Positions 1 to 12,000 of a DNA stretch of 64,000 bases are shown here, in pieces. The position numbers and the translations under genes were made by a program. Source of the DNA: Evernia prunastri (lineage: Eukaryota > Ascomycota > Lecanoromycetes > Lecanorales > Parmeliaceae); NCBI GenBank assembly GCA_003184365.1, contig NKYR01000042.1:186001-250000 (forward strand). The letters are read 5' to 3'. The notes beneath the pieces were generated by a model. The model searched no databases and was not told where the DNA came from. It saw only the letters and a list, made by a program, of their open reading frames with translations. The stretch's first letter is position 1, and each line of letters begins with the position of its first letter.

Positions 1-1517
1 TGTCCGATAAGTATACACTACAAGCGACAAGGAGGCAGAGAATACTTTAATTCACAATCCTTCAGTTGAACCAGAGCCCTATGTCTTTCACGAAAAAATA
101 ATTCGTAAGGTGCTCGTTGTTATAAAAGATTAAGGGTGTAACAATAGGTAGAAAGGCACAGGTGCAGAAGGATGAAGTTAGTGAAAACAAATGGCACGCG
201 AACCATCAGCAGATTGAGGCTGATATCTCATATAGGTCAACACAACGGACCAATCTGGCCGAACTCGGCCGTGCAGCAATGGTGTTTCCCTTTCTTTGAG
301 ATCCAAACAAGATGATTTCTTTCGGTTCAGAGATATACCCCATATATGGCCTCATCTATATCTCCAGTGATCCGGTATGATATCTCACCCCTTAAGCTCC
401 TGAGTTGTACACCCAGAAGAACATCTGCTCAAGGCACGAAGCTATCTTAGTGACGTATAAGGTCAGAAACTCGACCGGAGTCGCGCAGAAAGGTTCATGT
501 GAGCTGTGATGCGGCATGATACCAGCGCCAGATCGAGGCAGAACAAAGAAAGAACACGAACGATGACACGACTGGAGTCATTCATGCGGTCATTGAGGCA
601 GCCTTTAAGGTCCATCCATTCAGCGTTCACGCAGGAAATGCGAGTTCTGAAATTCAAGGTACTAGGACGACCTTCGGATCTGGTCTCTCAGACCTCAACC
701 AGATGCGGTTCCGCAAATGGAGAAGAAATAAGAAAGACTGGTTCATGGAAGACTGGCGTACGCTCGCCCAAGCTCTCGTCAGACGCAAGCTAATTACGAT
801 CTGTACTGTTGGTAATCCCTTGTCATCTCTGATATGCAGAGCATTCAGCGATTCCAAGCACGTGGTCATCATCTGTGATGAGTCCTCGCTTTGCACCGAC
901 TCAGCTCCAAAGACCGTGGTCGTCGATTTCTCTTCTGATCGCATCGATGCTGACTCCAACAGGAATCAAAGCCGTGGTAGGCCTCACTTCCCTAGCACAA
1001 ATCTCAAATCTCTCGCACCGATTGTCCTTGCGCCATGGGCGGCCTCCATCGTGAGGCTTTTCTTTAGTAACACAAGCGAACAGAGCGTGCAATGTCGTCT
1101 TGCCAACTTTTCTAGCAGCCACACTCAGCGGCTATGTCGTCATCGAACGCGAACGGGAACCACGTTCCCCGCCCTGGCTTCTACAACTTGAACTCTACTC
1201 GCCTAGCTCCATGTGCCAAGAGAGCCAACATCGACGTCCATTGAACGCGATGAACATGACTTTTGGCAGCTGAGGTCAAGCGCTGGAAGCACATCATATT
1301 CGAGTAGTTCACTTCCATCATTGGAGCTTTCTGGGGTGCGACGATCGTGCAGAGGCGGGTGAACCCGAATCCCCGCTCCACAACGACGAGGGGGCCGTCC
1401 TCGACAATTGTAAAGCCTTGACCAACCCGAATCAGCACTCAAGACAATAAACTTCCCTGGATTTGTCCAGAATCCTCATTCACAAGTACCAGCACCCTTT
1501 CCACGGTAGTATCGACA
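1..1517. other. No supported gene
   Basis: Short overlapping open frames exist on both strands, but none carries a recognisable domain or a convincing splice model. A plus-strand frame at 703-1191 contains a short stretch resembling the VVVDFSS signature of arginyl-tRNA synthetases, without the conserved sequence that should follow. The last few hundred bases before 1518 probably hold the promoter of the hydrolase gene. Confidence 0.4.
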
Positions 1518-2384
1518 ATGCCGCCACAGCGCGTTGAGACCCCAGATGGCATTTCCTGGCACATAGAAACGTTCCATCCCAGCAACAATGGCACCTCATC
1601 AAAATCAGCCAATGAATACATCGTTCTGATCCCCTCCGGCGAAGGCGACTGCCACAGTCTTACGACTGTCGCGCACCTCCTCTCCTCCAACGGTCCCTAT
1701 CACGTGCTCACCTTCGACATGCCGGGCTTCTCCCGCACCACCGCACCCCCCGAGGCTTACGCCAGAGTGACGCCTCAGCTGCTGGCCAAACAGATCGTCG
1801 GCCTCCTAGACAAACTGAGCATCCAACGCGCCACGTTCTTCGGCTGCTCCTCCGGCGGGTGCGCCACGCTCGGCCTCTGCGCCCTGTACCCCGCGCGCGT
1901 CAAGTGCGGCATCGTGCACGAGGTGCCCCTCGACGCCCCCGACGTGCTGGGCGACATGCTCAGCCTGAGTGACGAGGAGCTCGCGGCCGCCTGCCGCGGA
2001 CTCTTCGCGCGCGGGTTCATCGAGCAGAATGCCAATGACGGGGGCAAGAAGTGGGAGGCTCTTGGGGCCGAGTACCACGCGCGCTTGGCGGAGAACTACG
2101 TGACGTGGGTCAGAGGGTATGTCAATGCTATGGAACCCGCGGCCCGCGGGGTGGCGAGCGTTCTGGCGAATTTGCAGCGGCGGCCGGTCTTTTGGACGGT
2201 GGGGAGCCTGAATCCAGGTGTGGAGTTGGGGGAGGGCTTTTGGAAGAGTAATTTCGAGATGGCGAGGGCTGCTGGTCTGAAGGTCGATATAGAAAGGCTG
2301 AGGTGTTTGCATTTTCCGAGTGTTACGGTGCCGGAGGAGTTGGCGGTGTGGATTGGGGAGTGTGTAAGGAAGGTGAAGGATTAA
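1518..2384 (+). CDS. Alpha/beta hydrolase, zearalenone lactonase-like
   Basis: Single-exon gene of 288 residues with no signal peptide, so probably cytosolic. It has an alpha/beta-hydrolase core with the nucleophile elbow GCSSGG at residues 109-114. As I remember the sequence of zearalenone lactonase ZHD101 (Clonostachys), similarity runs along most of the protein: an early TPDGISW block, FDMPGFSR at 67-73, the elbow, HEVP at 134-137, WEALG with HARL near 179-190, WVRGY at 197-201 and LHFP at 264-267. The ZHD101 triad Ser102-Glu126-His242 would correspond to Ser111, Glu135 and His265, and its substrate-lid Trp183 to Trp197. The family opens a resorcylic macrolactone; the substrate of this homologue is unknown and could be another lactone. 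Single-copy context, no obvious cluster partner. The family is secure; the lactonase activity is inference. Confidence 0.88.
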   Translation: MPPQRVETPDGISWHIETFHPSNNGTSSKSANEYIVLIPSGEGDCHSLTTVAHLLSSNGPYHVLTFDMPGFSRTTAPPEAYARVTPQLLAKQIVGLLDKLSIQRATFFGCSSGGCATLGLCALYPARVKCGIVHEVPLDAPDVLGDMLSLSDEELAAACRGLFARGFIEQNANDGGKKWEALGAEYHARLAENYVTWVRGYVNAMEPAARGVASVLANLQRRPVFWTVGSLNPGVELGEGFWKSNFEMARAAGLKVDIERLRCLHFPSVTVPEELAVWIGECVRKVKD

Positions 2385-3930
2385 CTTGCCCGGTTTGCCG
2401 GGAGAGGGTGTGTCCACCTGTAAATAGTTGTAATCATTCTTCTTTTTGCTACCTACTTTGTCTAGTCATTTAGTTGGTTACTATCACTTGAGGTCATGTC
2501 GTTATAGATATAGGAAGTTATTCTATGCTGAAGTACGAGAATACGTCTATAACGGTCTCTATTCGATGTTTACCTTGGGATGAGATGGGCTAATTATGTT
2601 ATTTATATATTGTTCAGATCACATGTTTTTGCAGTGATATGGCGACGACTAATTCTCAAGTAACTGAAAGACAAGCAAGTTTCTGCAAGTTCTGCGTCGT
2701 CAAACATTTCCACGATTGATTGTGTGAACCGGAAAAAAAGGTCCAGCAAGGACGAAAATCCAATCGCGAAGCAGTAAAACAATTGCGTCGGCAATGCCGA
2801 AACACATCCATATAGATGAATGAAGTGCCAGATGGCGCATGTGTGGCTTTGACATGGTTGCAATGTGCGTAAGATGTCTCTCCCTCTCAGTGAAATCAAT
2901 GATACACGACTCATGAATTAGCGGCTTGCAGTCGACTTGACCCTCGACGAAGCCATGACTAAGGCTACAAAGCACAAGATGCTCCTAGAATTCCTAGAAG
3001 CCATAATCAACCTCATAGGCGAATATAGTATCCTCAGGCTTCTTTTCATCGATATCGAGAAAATAACAAGGACTGCTCCAAGAATTCTGCTATTGACCCT
3101 CCTGCTTCTTTAAAAAATGGCTAAAGACATACAGGTTATGAAAGCAAAGACACCGTCAAAGCGCTTGAAAAGCCGCAAATGAAGGATATCGCGGTCAATG
3201 AATTTACTGCAAACCAGCAAAAGTTGTAGGTAGGTACACTTTCGGTGAAGTGGTGAAGCAAGAACTGAACACTCTAAGCTTCAATATCAAATCCGTAGTG
3301 GAACACTTGCATCCCCTGAAGACAGGCACGACATTTTGGTCCTTATTCTAGATCGCTATCATAGGCTGGCTACTCTGTAACGCTCTGGCAAAAGGGGCAA
3401 CTTGAGCTTTGAGCGGATCTTCTCTGGGTAGTGTCGCTTTGCAGGCACTGTGATTCAAGAACAGCACAGATGAAAATTGGGCCCGCAGCATTTTCTTCCT
3501 TCCGAAGCATACTCAACTGCTCTAATACTGTTGTCGCAAGCGCCGTGACTGTGAAGGCTTGATCAAGAATCCCAAATGTCGGATGATCGAGAGATGCGCC
3601 ATTCCAAAGTAGGCTAGAGATACTCGTAAAACCTGGCGCCAACCTTAAAGTACCTAAAATTCAAAGGGGAATAAGGTTGCCACCTTTTTAGCCGAACACC
3701 TGCCTAGATCGATTTACACATTTGTTTATAAATGCATCTGGCGTCATGACGAATTCGTTGATTATCAAGCACATGCCATATTCAGTAACTGTAACAGTAG
3801 CCATAATGGCGACAACATATAAACCTCCTTCTTCCCTTCATCACCTCCATCCTCACAATCACCATCTTCTTCTTCCACTTCTTCATCCCCATTCTATCAC
3901 CAGAATCAGCCAATCCCACATACACCGACC
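2385..3930. other. Intergenic region
   Basis: No gene recognised. AT-rich sequence follows the hydrolase. A pyrimidine-rich tract at about 3825-3905, just before the next start codon, is typical of the 5' leader of highly expressed fungal genes. Confidence 0.5.
3818..3823 (+). promoter_or_regulatory. TATA box candidate of the Old Yellow Enzyme gene
   Basis: A TATAAA hexamer lies 108 bp upstream of the start codon at 3931 and is followed by a CT-rich leader. Position and context suit a core promoter, but this is inferred from sequence only. Confidence 0.45.
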
Positions 3931-5040
3931 ATGTCGCCCACCCTTTTCGACCCAATCCACATCGGCTCTGTCCCCCTATCCCACCGCGTCGTAATGGCAC
4001 CCTTGACCCGCTACCGTGCCAACGATGCCCACGTCCACACCTCCCTCGCGACGGAATACTACAGCCAGCGGGCCTCCGTCCCCGGAACCCTCCTCATCAC
4101 CGAAGCCACCTTCATCTCCCCCCGAGCCTCCGGCTACGCCAATGTGCCTGGTATATACAACAAGGATCAGATCAAGGCGTGGAAGGAAGTCACGGATGCC
4201 GTCCACAAGAAAGGCAGCTATATCTTCTGTCAGCTTTGGGCCTTGGGGAGGGCGGCGCAGCCGGAGATCGTGAGGAAGGAGGCTGGAGATAAATGGTTCT
4301 GCAGCAGTAGTGCGACCCCTCTGCAAGCCGGGACCGAGGAGCCAAGACCGCTGGAGGAGGAAGACATTTGGGGCTTCGTAGCGGACTATGCGCAGGCTTC
4401 CAAGAACGCGATTGAGGCTGGGTTCGATGGCGTGGAGATCCATGGCGCAAATGGATATTTGATCGACCAGTTCACACAGGATACCTGCAATAAGAGAACG
4501 GACGCGTGGGGCGGAAGCGTGGAAAAGAGGTCCAGGTTCGGCCTTGAGGTTGCCAAGGCGGTCGTTGAGGCCGTTGGGAACGAAAAGGTGGGGATACGGC
4601 TGAGTCCCTTCAGCGTCTTCCAAGGGATGAAGATGGCGGACCCGATCAAGCAGTTCAGCCATCTGGTCCAGGGACTCAGGGAACTGAAGCTGGTCTATCT
4701 ACACCTGGTGGAGTCGCGCATCTCCGGCAATGCGGATGTGGAGGCCACGGAGAGAGTTGACCCTTTGATGAAGATCTGGGGCAAGACGAGTCCGGTGCTT
4801 CTGGCCGGTGGGTTCCAGCCGGACAGCGCGAGGCGCGCGGTCGAGGATGAATACACCGGACAGGACGTCATGATCGTGTTTGGCAGGCACTTCATCGCGA
4901 ACCCGGACTTGCCCTTCAGGATCGAGAATGGCATCGAGCTGACGAAGTATAGCCGTGACAAGTTCTACAATGCCGGAAGTCCCGATGGGTACGTTAATTA
5001 TCCTTTCAGTAAGGAGTGGGAGGCGCAGAGCAAGCTGTAG
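3931..5040 (+). CDS. Old Yellow Enzyme family NAD(P)H:flavin oxidoreductase
   Basis: Intronless gene for 369 residues, the usual length of fungal OYE proteins. A TIM-barrel flavoenzyme that binds FMN and reduces activated C=C bonds of enones with NAD(P)H. Visible signatures: APLTRYRA at 23-30 around the flavin, the substrate-anion pair His171 and Asn174 in HGANGYL with the proton-donor Tyr176, QFTQD following it, Arg223 in GIRLSP, and the phosphate-binding end GRHFIANPDLPFR from 318. All key residues are present, so an active enzyme is expected. No signal peptide. Nothing nearby indicates a biosynthetic cluster, so a housekeeping or stress role is as likely as secondary metabolism. The start is the first ATG after the CT-rich leader. 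Confidence 0.95.
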   Translation: MSPTLFDPIHIGSVPLSHRVVMAPLTRYRANDAHVHTSLATEYYSQRASVPGTLLITEATFISPRASGYANVPGIYNKDQIKAWKEVTDAVHKKGSYIFCQLWALGRAAQPEIVRKEAGDKWFCSSSATPLQAGTEEPRPLEEEDIWGFVADYAQASKNAIEAGFDGVEIHGANGYLIDQFTQDTCNKRTDAWGGSVEKRSRFGLEVAKAVVEAVGNEKVGIRLSPFSVFQGMKMADPIKQFSHLVQGLRELKLVYLHLVESRISGNADVEATERVDPLMKIWGKTSPVLLAGGFQPDSARRAVEDEYTGQDVMIVFGRHFIANPDLPFRIENGIELTKYSRDKFYNAGSPDGYVNYPFSKEWEAQSKL

Positions 5041-6876
5041 GCGATCGCATGACAGCATAGGGAGATCGAGGGACTCAAGCCAGTCGACGAGTTTGGACGA
5101 CCAAGAGTGGAGTTCATATCACTTTATATAGACTTCGAACATAGATTAGACATTAGCGACGAAGCGTTCATCCATCGTCTCCGTCCGCCATTGCAACTAC
5201 AGAACCTTGAACATGGAATGATCTGGACCACGTCCGCATCCAAAGTCCTTGGCCTTGCGCACTCAGCCAAAGCAGCTGGTTTCCCAGGCAATAACGGCCA
5301 AAAAAGACTGGCTCCAGATACTCTGACGAACAAGTGCCGTCGTCCAAGACCGGTAGCATGACCAAGGTCCAAAGATGGACGCAGGTGAAAATCGGACCGA
5401 CACTTTGGTCCACAGGAGGTTCGTGAGGTGATATGACGTCTGCAAATATACAGTAATCATAATGCTTTGTCTGTGGTGTGGCTGCAGTTTAGCTGATACT
5501 AGATGTGCAGAGCAATTGGATCTTGTTTTCAACGCATTTGCAACGTTTGAGAAAAGCCTTACCAAGCGTGCGTCAAGGAAGGGGTTTCCGCCAATGTTGG
5601 ACATTTGGGGTCGTATTGGTGTATGGCTCGAAGGGGGATATTGATACATGTGCATACGATCCTTCGGGCGTCTCGCACGACCTTTGAACTTCCTTCACCT
5701 CCTGTTCATCAAGTAGGTTGCTGTTCATCATATGTTCGCGCCTTGCTTTCATCTCCCGAACGCAGCAATTGCCATTGCCGTATCTTAACAAATTGTCTCG
5801 ACTAGAATCGGGAGCTGGACCATGGCTTTGATGATGTTCGTCAAGAGCTGCGAAGAGACCAGGAACGTATTCGACATCAACATGGTCTTGACGGTTCTGC
5901 CGTCTTGCTATTGACATCTGAGGCCTTCCGGCAGTGCACCAATGCGCAATTTCGTTTCAGACGAAGAAGATGATGGAGTTGTGGCGGAGCTTGTCAGCAA
6001 CAAAGACCTTGCAAAGCTTGTGGATACTTCTAGATGTGCTCGCCCTTTCACTTGGGCGGTCGACGAAACGAAAGGAGTCTTGGTGCTTTCTTTCGAGCTT
6101 GTTCGTCGCTCCTTCGACATAGTGCCGTGAATCTGCTGCTCTTATAATTAGTGGGCGTATTACTGTGCCTTCAGCGACTTCATTTCCGGCCAGGTACACG
6201 AAGAAGCAACCTGTCGCCTACTATTGTTGAGAGATTTAGGAAGAATCGATTGATCATTTTAGTGCTCCCCTGGAGCATGTTCTTTGTACCTTACAAATTG
6301 AGTGGTTAGTTAGAGAAGTCGCACCGTACCCTTCTGAGCAAATACAACCAAATATCCCGATTCGTCATGGAACAGGAAAGAGTTACACATCGTACTCGAA
6401 AGAATACTCCATTCTTTTGAATAGATGCCTGCCTCGTAGGAGGGTTTGGACATTACTCCGCGTGACTTCGGGCCAGGCTCCACAGAAGTCAGGTAGTTGG
6501 GGGGGGGGGGGGGGGGGGGGGTCGTTGCGGGATGATGTGACTCCACAAATTCATACACCTTTTTGCAGAACCCTTGGCGGTGGCTCAAAATGGTAGAGTA
6601 ATCTTACCTCGGCCCGCGAAAATTTGGTGGGGACCGTACCTCATGCAAGCAAAATGATATTAATCCAAATTCCACAATGTAGACTGCAGCAGTCATTCCA
6701 CCTTGCTAAATGTATCATGCACGGCTGTACCGACGTCAGACTGCAACCCAAGGCTAAGATTTGACGAGGCTGTCAATATATATAAGTAGTATAAGGGTAG
6801 GGCAGAAGAAAGACAAGTATCTTTTTACCCAAATTGGTCGGTATAGTCGAATTTTCAGGTCCGACGTTTGCCTACA
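5041..6876. other. Intergenic region with a poly-G tract
   Basis: No gene recognised. Contains a run of 23 G at 6499-6521. Open frames at 5263-5655 and 5573-5917 lack any domain, plausible start context or splice partner. Confidence 0.45.
6499..6521. repeat. Homopolymer G run (23 bp)
   Basis: Uninterrupted G tract in intergenic DNA. Its true length is uncertain because such runs are poorly resolved by sequencing. Similar tracts occur at 18417-18437 (C) and 31252-31268 (G). Confidence 0.9.
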
Positions 6877-8637
6877 ATGGCCGAAGGTTCAGCATTGGAG
6901 GATATGAGCGTAGGCGACGACTCGGTAAGTCAATCAATGCAAACCATCTTCCTTTAACGCCAGGAACCAAAACTGCCACCACGCGGGCTGGCCATGAGCC
7001 TGTCTTCAGCAGTAGTACCCAGACTTACGAGCACTCACTGTAGGGATTTTTCGAAGATGACTCTTCTCTCACACATCCCCGTTGCTACAACAGCGACCAT
7101 GTAGAAGAGCTCAAAACATTCGCAGAGGACCTTGACCTGGCACTCAAGACCTCATTTCCTTCGGGACCCAACCCTTACACTTCGGTTCACGTACTTCTAC
7201 TTCGTTGGACCGACGATGATCTGGGCGTTCAAGTCGAAATCTCCGCGTTACGTAGGGCTTTTGAGACTAGATTTCATTTCGATGTCGAGGAATGGCAAAT
7301 TCCTAGTCTCAACCCGACACGAGCTCTACAGAAAAAGCTCTACGGTTTCCAAGAGGTCCATCAGAGCGAGACAGAGCTGCTGATAGTCTACTACGGAGGC
7401 CATGCGAAGGCAGATCCTCGGCGTGGACGAAGCATTTGGCAGGCGTAAGCGAATCTACCCTTTTGAGAAGTGTATTGCTGAAGGTATTCACAGCCATAGC
7501 CAAGCAAACAGCCCCTTCTTAAGTTGGTCATCCTTACAGCCACTTCTTGAGACGGCTGTTCCTCATGTCCTTATCATACTCGACTGCTGTTTTGCAGCTA
7601 CTGCCGCAAGAGATACCACGGAAGGTACTACAAAAGAAATCCTAGCAGCTTGTGGTAGGGAGAGTCCAACTCTCGGTGTAGGCCAACGGTCCTTCACATC
7701 TGCTCTCATTGAGGAAATGCAAGCGTTCGATGGTGCACCATTTACAGCTGCTATGCTTCACGCCCGGCTTGTAACTATGAGGTGGAGACTAGCATTTACG
7801 CCAATCTACGCTCTTCTCTCTGAGCGAGGTGGAAGCAGTGTCACCATTTGTCCTTTCGTAGACGGTAGGGCTTCATTCAGAGTGGAGCCCAACTTTCCAG
7901 CAGAGCTCGAGGTACCGGAACATCCACAAGACGGACAAGCATCCTTGACCACGGATGATTCGCCCTCATTCCCAGCCCCGCTAGAGCAGACGGTGGATAC
8001 TCGGGTGCTACTATCCGTGTCTGTTGTCCAAGATGCTATCCATGATGTATCTTATTGGGTATCTTGGCTAACCACGGCCGCGCCATGGGATGTTACGAAA
8101 GTGGACGTCCAGGTCCACTCCATCTTCAAAAGCCATTCGACATTGGTAGTCATATCAATCCCTACGTCTGCATGGGATCGGCTACCAGGAAGGCCCGCTT
8201 ACCGATTTATAGGATTTGTTAGGTCAGGAGACATCCTCCAAGCTGCTGAGTCATTGATGAAGCCCCTCTCATATGTCCGCGAACCGGAAGCAGTCCTCTA
8301 TCCCACCAACGTAAAGTCTGACCTCCAATCCAACCCGCGGGCGCAATCAACCAATCAGCGCCATAAATTGCAAAGACCAGGTTCGATCCCACAACCGACC
8401 GCCAAAGTACAAGTATCGCACCCCGCATGGTTTCCGACTTCTGAAGTTACCACATCTCATTCGACTGCCGCTCCTCGGAGCCCGCAGTCTCTTGTTCACA
8501 GCTACCAGCGTTTGCCTGAGTGGTCTCCAGAAGATGATGAGATACTGATGCGGGCTCATCGGCTAGGTCTGCATTGGCAATCAAATGCCTCCCAGTACTT
8601 CCCAGACAAGACCGACAATGCCCCCCGTAAGCCATGA
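6877..8637 (+). CDS. Caspase-like (peptidase C14) protein with truncated C-terminal Myb-like region
   Basis: Three-exon model: 6877-6924, 7044-7444, 7494-8637, with donors GTAAGT and GTAAGC and acceptors TAG and CAG, giving 530 residues. The N-terminal half has the caspase fold signatures of a fungal C14-like family: TSVHVLLLRW near 62-71, catalytic His136 in VYYGGHA and the cysteine dyad Cys181-Cys182 in ILDCCFAA. A proline-rich linker follows. The C-terminus from about residue 490 (EWSPEDDEILMRA, then YFPDKT) resembles a fungal Myb-like DNA-binding repeat, but the frame hits TGA at 8635. The sequence that normally completes the repeat (REQMWTLLADRVGE and onward) continues in the next frame from about 8633 to 8790, so the gene seems broken or frameshifted there. 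The protease half is intact. Possible role in programmed death or heterokaryon response is inference from the family. Confidence 0.75.
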
Positions 8638-8890
8638 GACGCTCAGGAAAAAGCGCAAGGACGGCGACGCCCGGAGAGGCGCCATGGCCGACCCGTTAGA
8701 GAAAGCCTACTTCGACTGTCGTGAACAAATGTGGACACTCCTTGCCGACAGAGTTGGCGAACCGTGGCAGAATGTCGAGGCAAGGTTATGCCACCCTACT
8801 TGCGATTCAATCAAGTTTATAGTCGCTCAAGGGTTTTGCAGTGCATGGAGAAAGGCTTTGGGATTATCCCCAAGAAAAGCCCATCGTACA
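8633..8890 (+). pseudogene. Out-of-frame remainder of the Myb-like region
   Basis: In the frame opened at 8585, codons from about 8633 encode a basic stretch followed by REQMWTLLADRVGE and WQNVEA, which reads as the natural continuation of the Myb-like repeat started upstream. A second possible break lies near 8790, where an intron (GTTATG..TTGCAG, 8791 to about 8841) joins to CMEKG-like codons in the wrong phase. Two phase problems favour real decay over one base-calling error, but sequencing error cannot be excluded. Confidence 0.4.
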
Positions 8891-9023
8891 ATATAAAAAT
8901 AACCCTGATTTCGATCCATACGAAGAAGACGATTGCTTCTGACCCCGCATTACCGCAAGACCATCTAGTAGCTGATAGTCTTGCAGCAAAGCGCTCGATG
9001 AGAGGGATCATGTTGATGGACTA

Positions 9024-12000
9024 AAAGCAAGGCGCTCGGTGTTTCGGACCGTCCGTCCAAAAGACCTGAACCAATTCATTTGAAGCTATGTAAATAATCC
9101 ACAGTTCATTCAAATACCTAATTACACTTAGTCCTTAGCAAGGAATCTGAAACGTTCCATGGGCTTCTCCGGCGCAAGTTTTGGTTGCAGCAAATCAACA
9201 TTGGACAATGAACGTAAGATCAAAATCAAGCAGCAATCCGGTGGCGAGGTAGACATTGGGTGGAGAGGATGCCCAGGGAATGTCCCACAGATGGACGTTG
9301 TCACCATGAAAACATACCCTTGTCCGTCCGTTGACAGACCTTATCTTATTTCTACATGAAAATGACCCAGAGCTGAGCATCCGGTTATGCGGGCCGGATG
9401 TAGACAAAGCGCGGTAGTACCAAGAAATTCGCGTATAGAATAGTCCGCGAGTGAGGTTCAAAACTGCAGGCAAGCTGCCAATAAATTGATATTGAAATAG
9501 GTGTGCTCCAAGTGGAGGTCTCTGGATGGTGAGGTAGATACGTTCTTGCCTCCCAAAACAAGTCACCACCAGATCCGTAGTCATTTCAGTGTCCTTTTGG
9601 TGTTTGAGTAAGCATCACTGGGTGCAATGTCTCCATGTGGACTTCCGGCAGCCTTGAGCTCGAACATCACGTATATTCAAGCAACTATGTGTCCCATTCC
9701 GTCTGAGCGTCAATAACGCTGCTTGGATGATATCGATCTACGCTTCTCGACACGCATCGAAGCTGGTCGTTCACTGAAAACGCCCGGCTTTCAGACAACC
9801 ACTTCTTATCTTTTGAATGCCACTTGGAAGAATGGTTTCTAAGAGTCCTTGGCTGCTTGGCTAAGCTGCCAATTGCGCTGGACCCTATCCCTCAGAACTT
9901 GTACCATATATTCTGCATACAACACTGGCACCGCTTCGAAATATGTGGGGCGATCTGTTCGGAGGATCGTAGTATGCATGCGTCCTTGCCTCTTGGTATC
10001 GCATAAGGACTCGTCCTCATGCCCTTGGGGACTTGTTCCTAATGGTCTAGCGTAGACTTCTTAGAAAATCATGTTCTCGTTATGCTTCTTACTGTTGTAC
10101 GAGGTTGCTGATTTCAAGAAGCAGCGGGGCATGAAGAGGTGGCGGTATATTTGCAGACAAATTCCTGTTGATTATTGTTAATATCAGTGTTGGGTCAATT
10201 GTGAATAGAATCAAGAGCCCACCAGGCGGAACACGAACGAAATCGCACTTCATACTAGCTGAGGCTTCGATGGTGATGCCGTAGCTGGTCGAGTGTGGTA
10301 CCATTTTTGGTTCCACCTCGAAGTCAAGATGGGAAACCGTCAGAGTAGGCCAATGTAGGTATGCAATACCTAATAATTATTGCAGGTACCATTGCGACTA
10401 CCGTACTTCACTGAGCAGCGTTGTTGAAAGCCATGTCACCTCACACGCGGCGCGAGGCGCTAAAGGCTTGGCATTCTCTGTGCCTCCTCCGCTCCTTCTA
10501 CTCGAGCTCGACTAGGAATTGGTGGAGAGTTGCAGACGGGCGATAGACCTAATGTAGGTATGTCTCAGCCTTTGAGAACAACAAGCTATGCCAAAATTGT
10601 TCGACCTGCTTGAAAGGTATGCAAAAACGTATGCCCAGCCACATTGACAGCTCGTCCGAGCATGTCCTTACGAAAAGGCCCACCCTGCTTACTTCCCCAG
10701 CAACGTCAGTTGTTCAAAATGACCCTCTGTTCCCTCAATACCTCGCCCCCCTCAACTCAACCATACAATGCTCACTCCAATATCGCCCCAACGACTCACC
10801 ACTGCCTGCCTCGAAAACGCTACCTGCGGATTGCGACACCCTCCTTCAAGCTCCGTCTCACCACCCAGCAGGTCCTGCACAGGGCATCGAAGAGGAAAGA
10901 TCACCGTTGGCATTAGCAGGGTGATTAGACCACCTGAGCGAGGATGGCAGAGTCCCAGCAATATACCTGAGTGTGGGACCAACCCAGCAGCCATGGAATC
11001 ATACACGGCTTCTGCCAACTGGCTGCCCTCTCGATCGGGACAGGATGATCGCTTGTGGATGCGGGCACTCGATGCTGATCATGAATCGGCCCGATATCTA
11101 CTATCCCACAAAGCGAGAAGAACATATGTGCAAGTGGAGGGTGGTGTTGAATGGGAAATCCTGAACGACCTGAGGATACGAGTTGGCTAGAGTCGCTGCC
11201 AAAGCGGGGCACAGTCTACGTACTGCGGCTAAATACTACCACAACAGCGTGCAAAGATTCTGTAGTGACATTGCTTCCAAACCATGAAGCGAAACCTAGG
11301 GGAAAAGTCAAGAGAAAGCTCCCGGAAGATGCGAAGCAAGCCACGAAGGCGCACGAGGTCACCACTCCGGACTGTCTTGTGAGACTGAGGCTATCAGAGA
11401 CACGGCTCGGTCTTTGTCTGATATTCCAATTTTCGCGCCACCACTCACCCTCCCACACCCAAATGTGTCCTTACTTTCTTAGGGTGGTGTGTGTGTGTGG
11501 CTGGCGCCCGTTGAGAAGCGGAAGATCTTCCCTGGGAACTTCGTGGTGGAAAGTCTCATGAATAGGTAAAATCTACGACACCTCGATCACTTGACTACCT
11601 AGTTCACCTACACACCGCTCAATTCCTAGTGAATCCATCGAGGTCAGGCCCCCGAACGATTGAGTATCTTAGCCAGAAATTCGATGGAGTGGCAAGAAGC
11701 TGCTCCTTATTAGTTGCATAATCTAGCTTCCCCTCTTCCTGCTTACCCTGCAGCAAGATCTACGGAGTAAAGGCGGACTCCTCCGACGCGAGCGATCATG
11801 CGCTACAATAGACTTGCCAGCACCTCGCTATGCGACAGCCAATGAAAGTCTCTGGCAGTCGCCCGATCTCTCATGCTATCCTAGACTCTTTTGCTACCCT
11901 CGCCAAAGACGAGCGCGGGTGAACAATGAGTCGCTTTTCTACTGTTATGATTTGCACTTTTTCTCCGACTATTGCTGGGATCTGCTTTTACGATATTTTG

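Noticed and set aside
880..960. Arginyl-tRNA synthetase-like VVVDFSS string
   Set aside because: Only six or seven residues match; the conserved nucleotide-binding sequence that should follow is absent.
3976..4662. 228-residue antisense frame over the Old Yellow Enzyme gene
   Set aside because: Shadow frame without a domain.
9195..9584. 129-residue minus-strand frame
   Set aside because: No domain, no splice partners and a poor composition for a gene.
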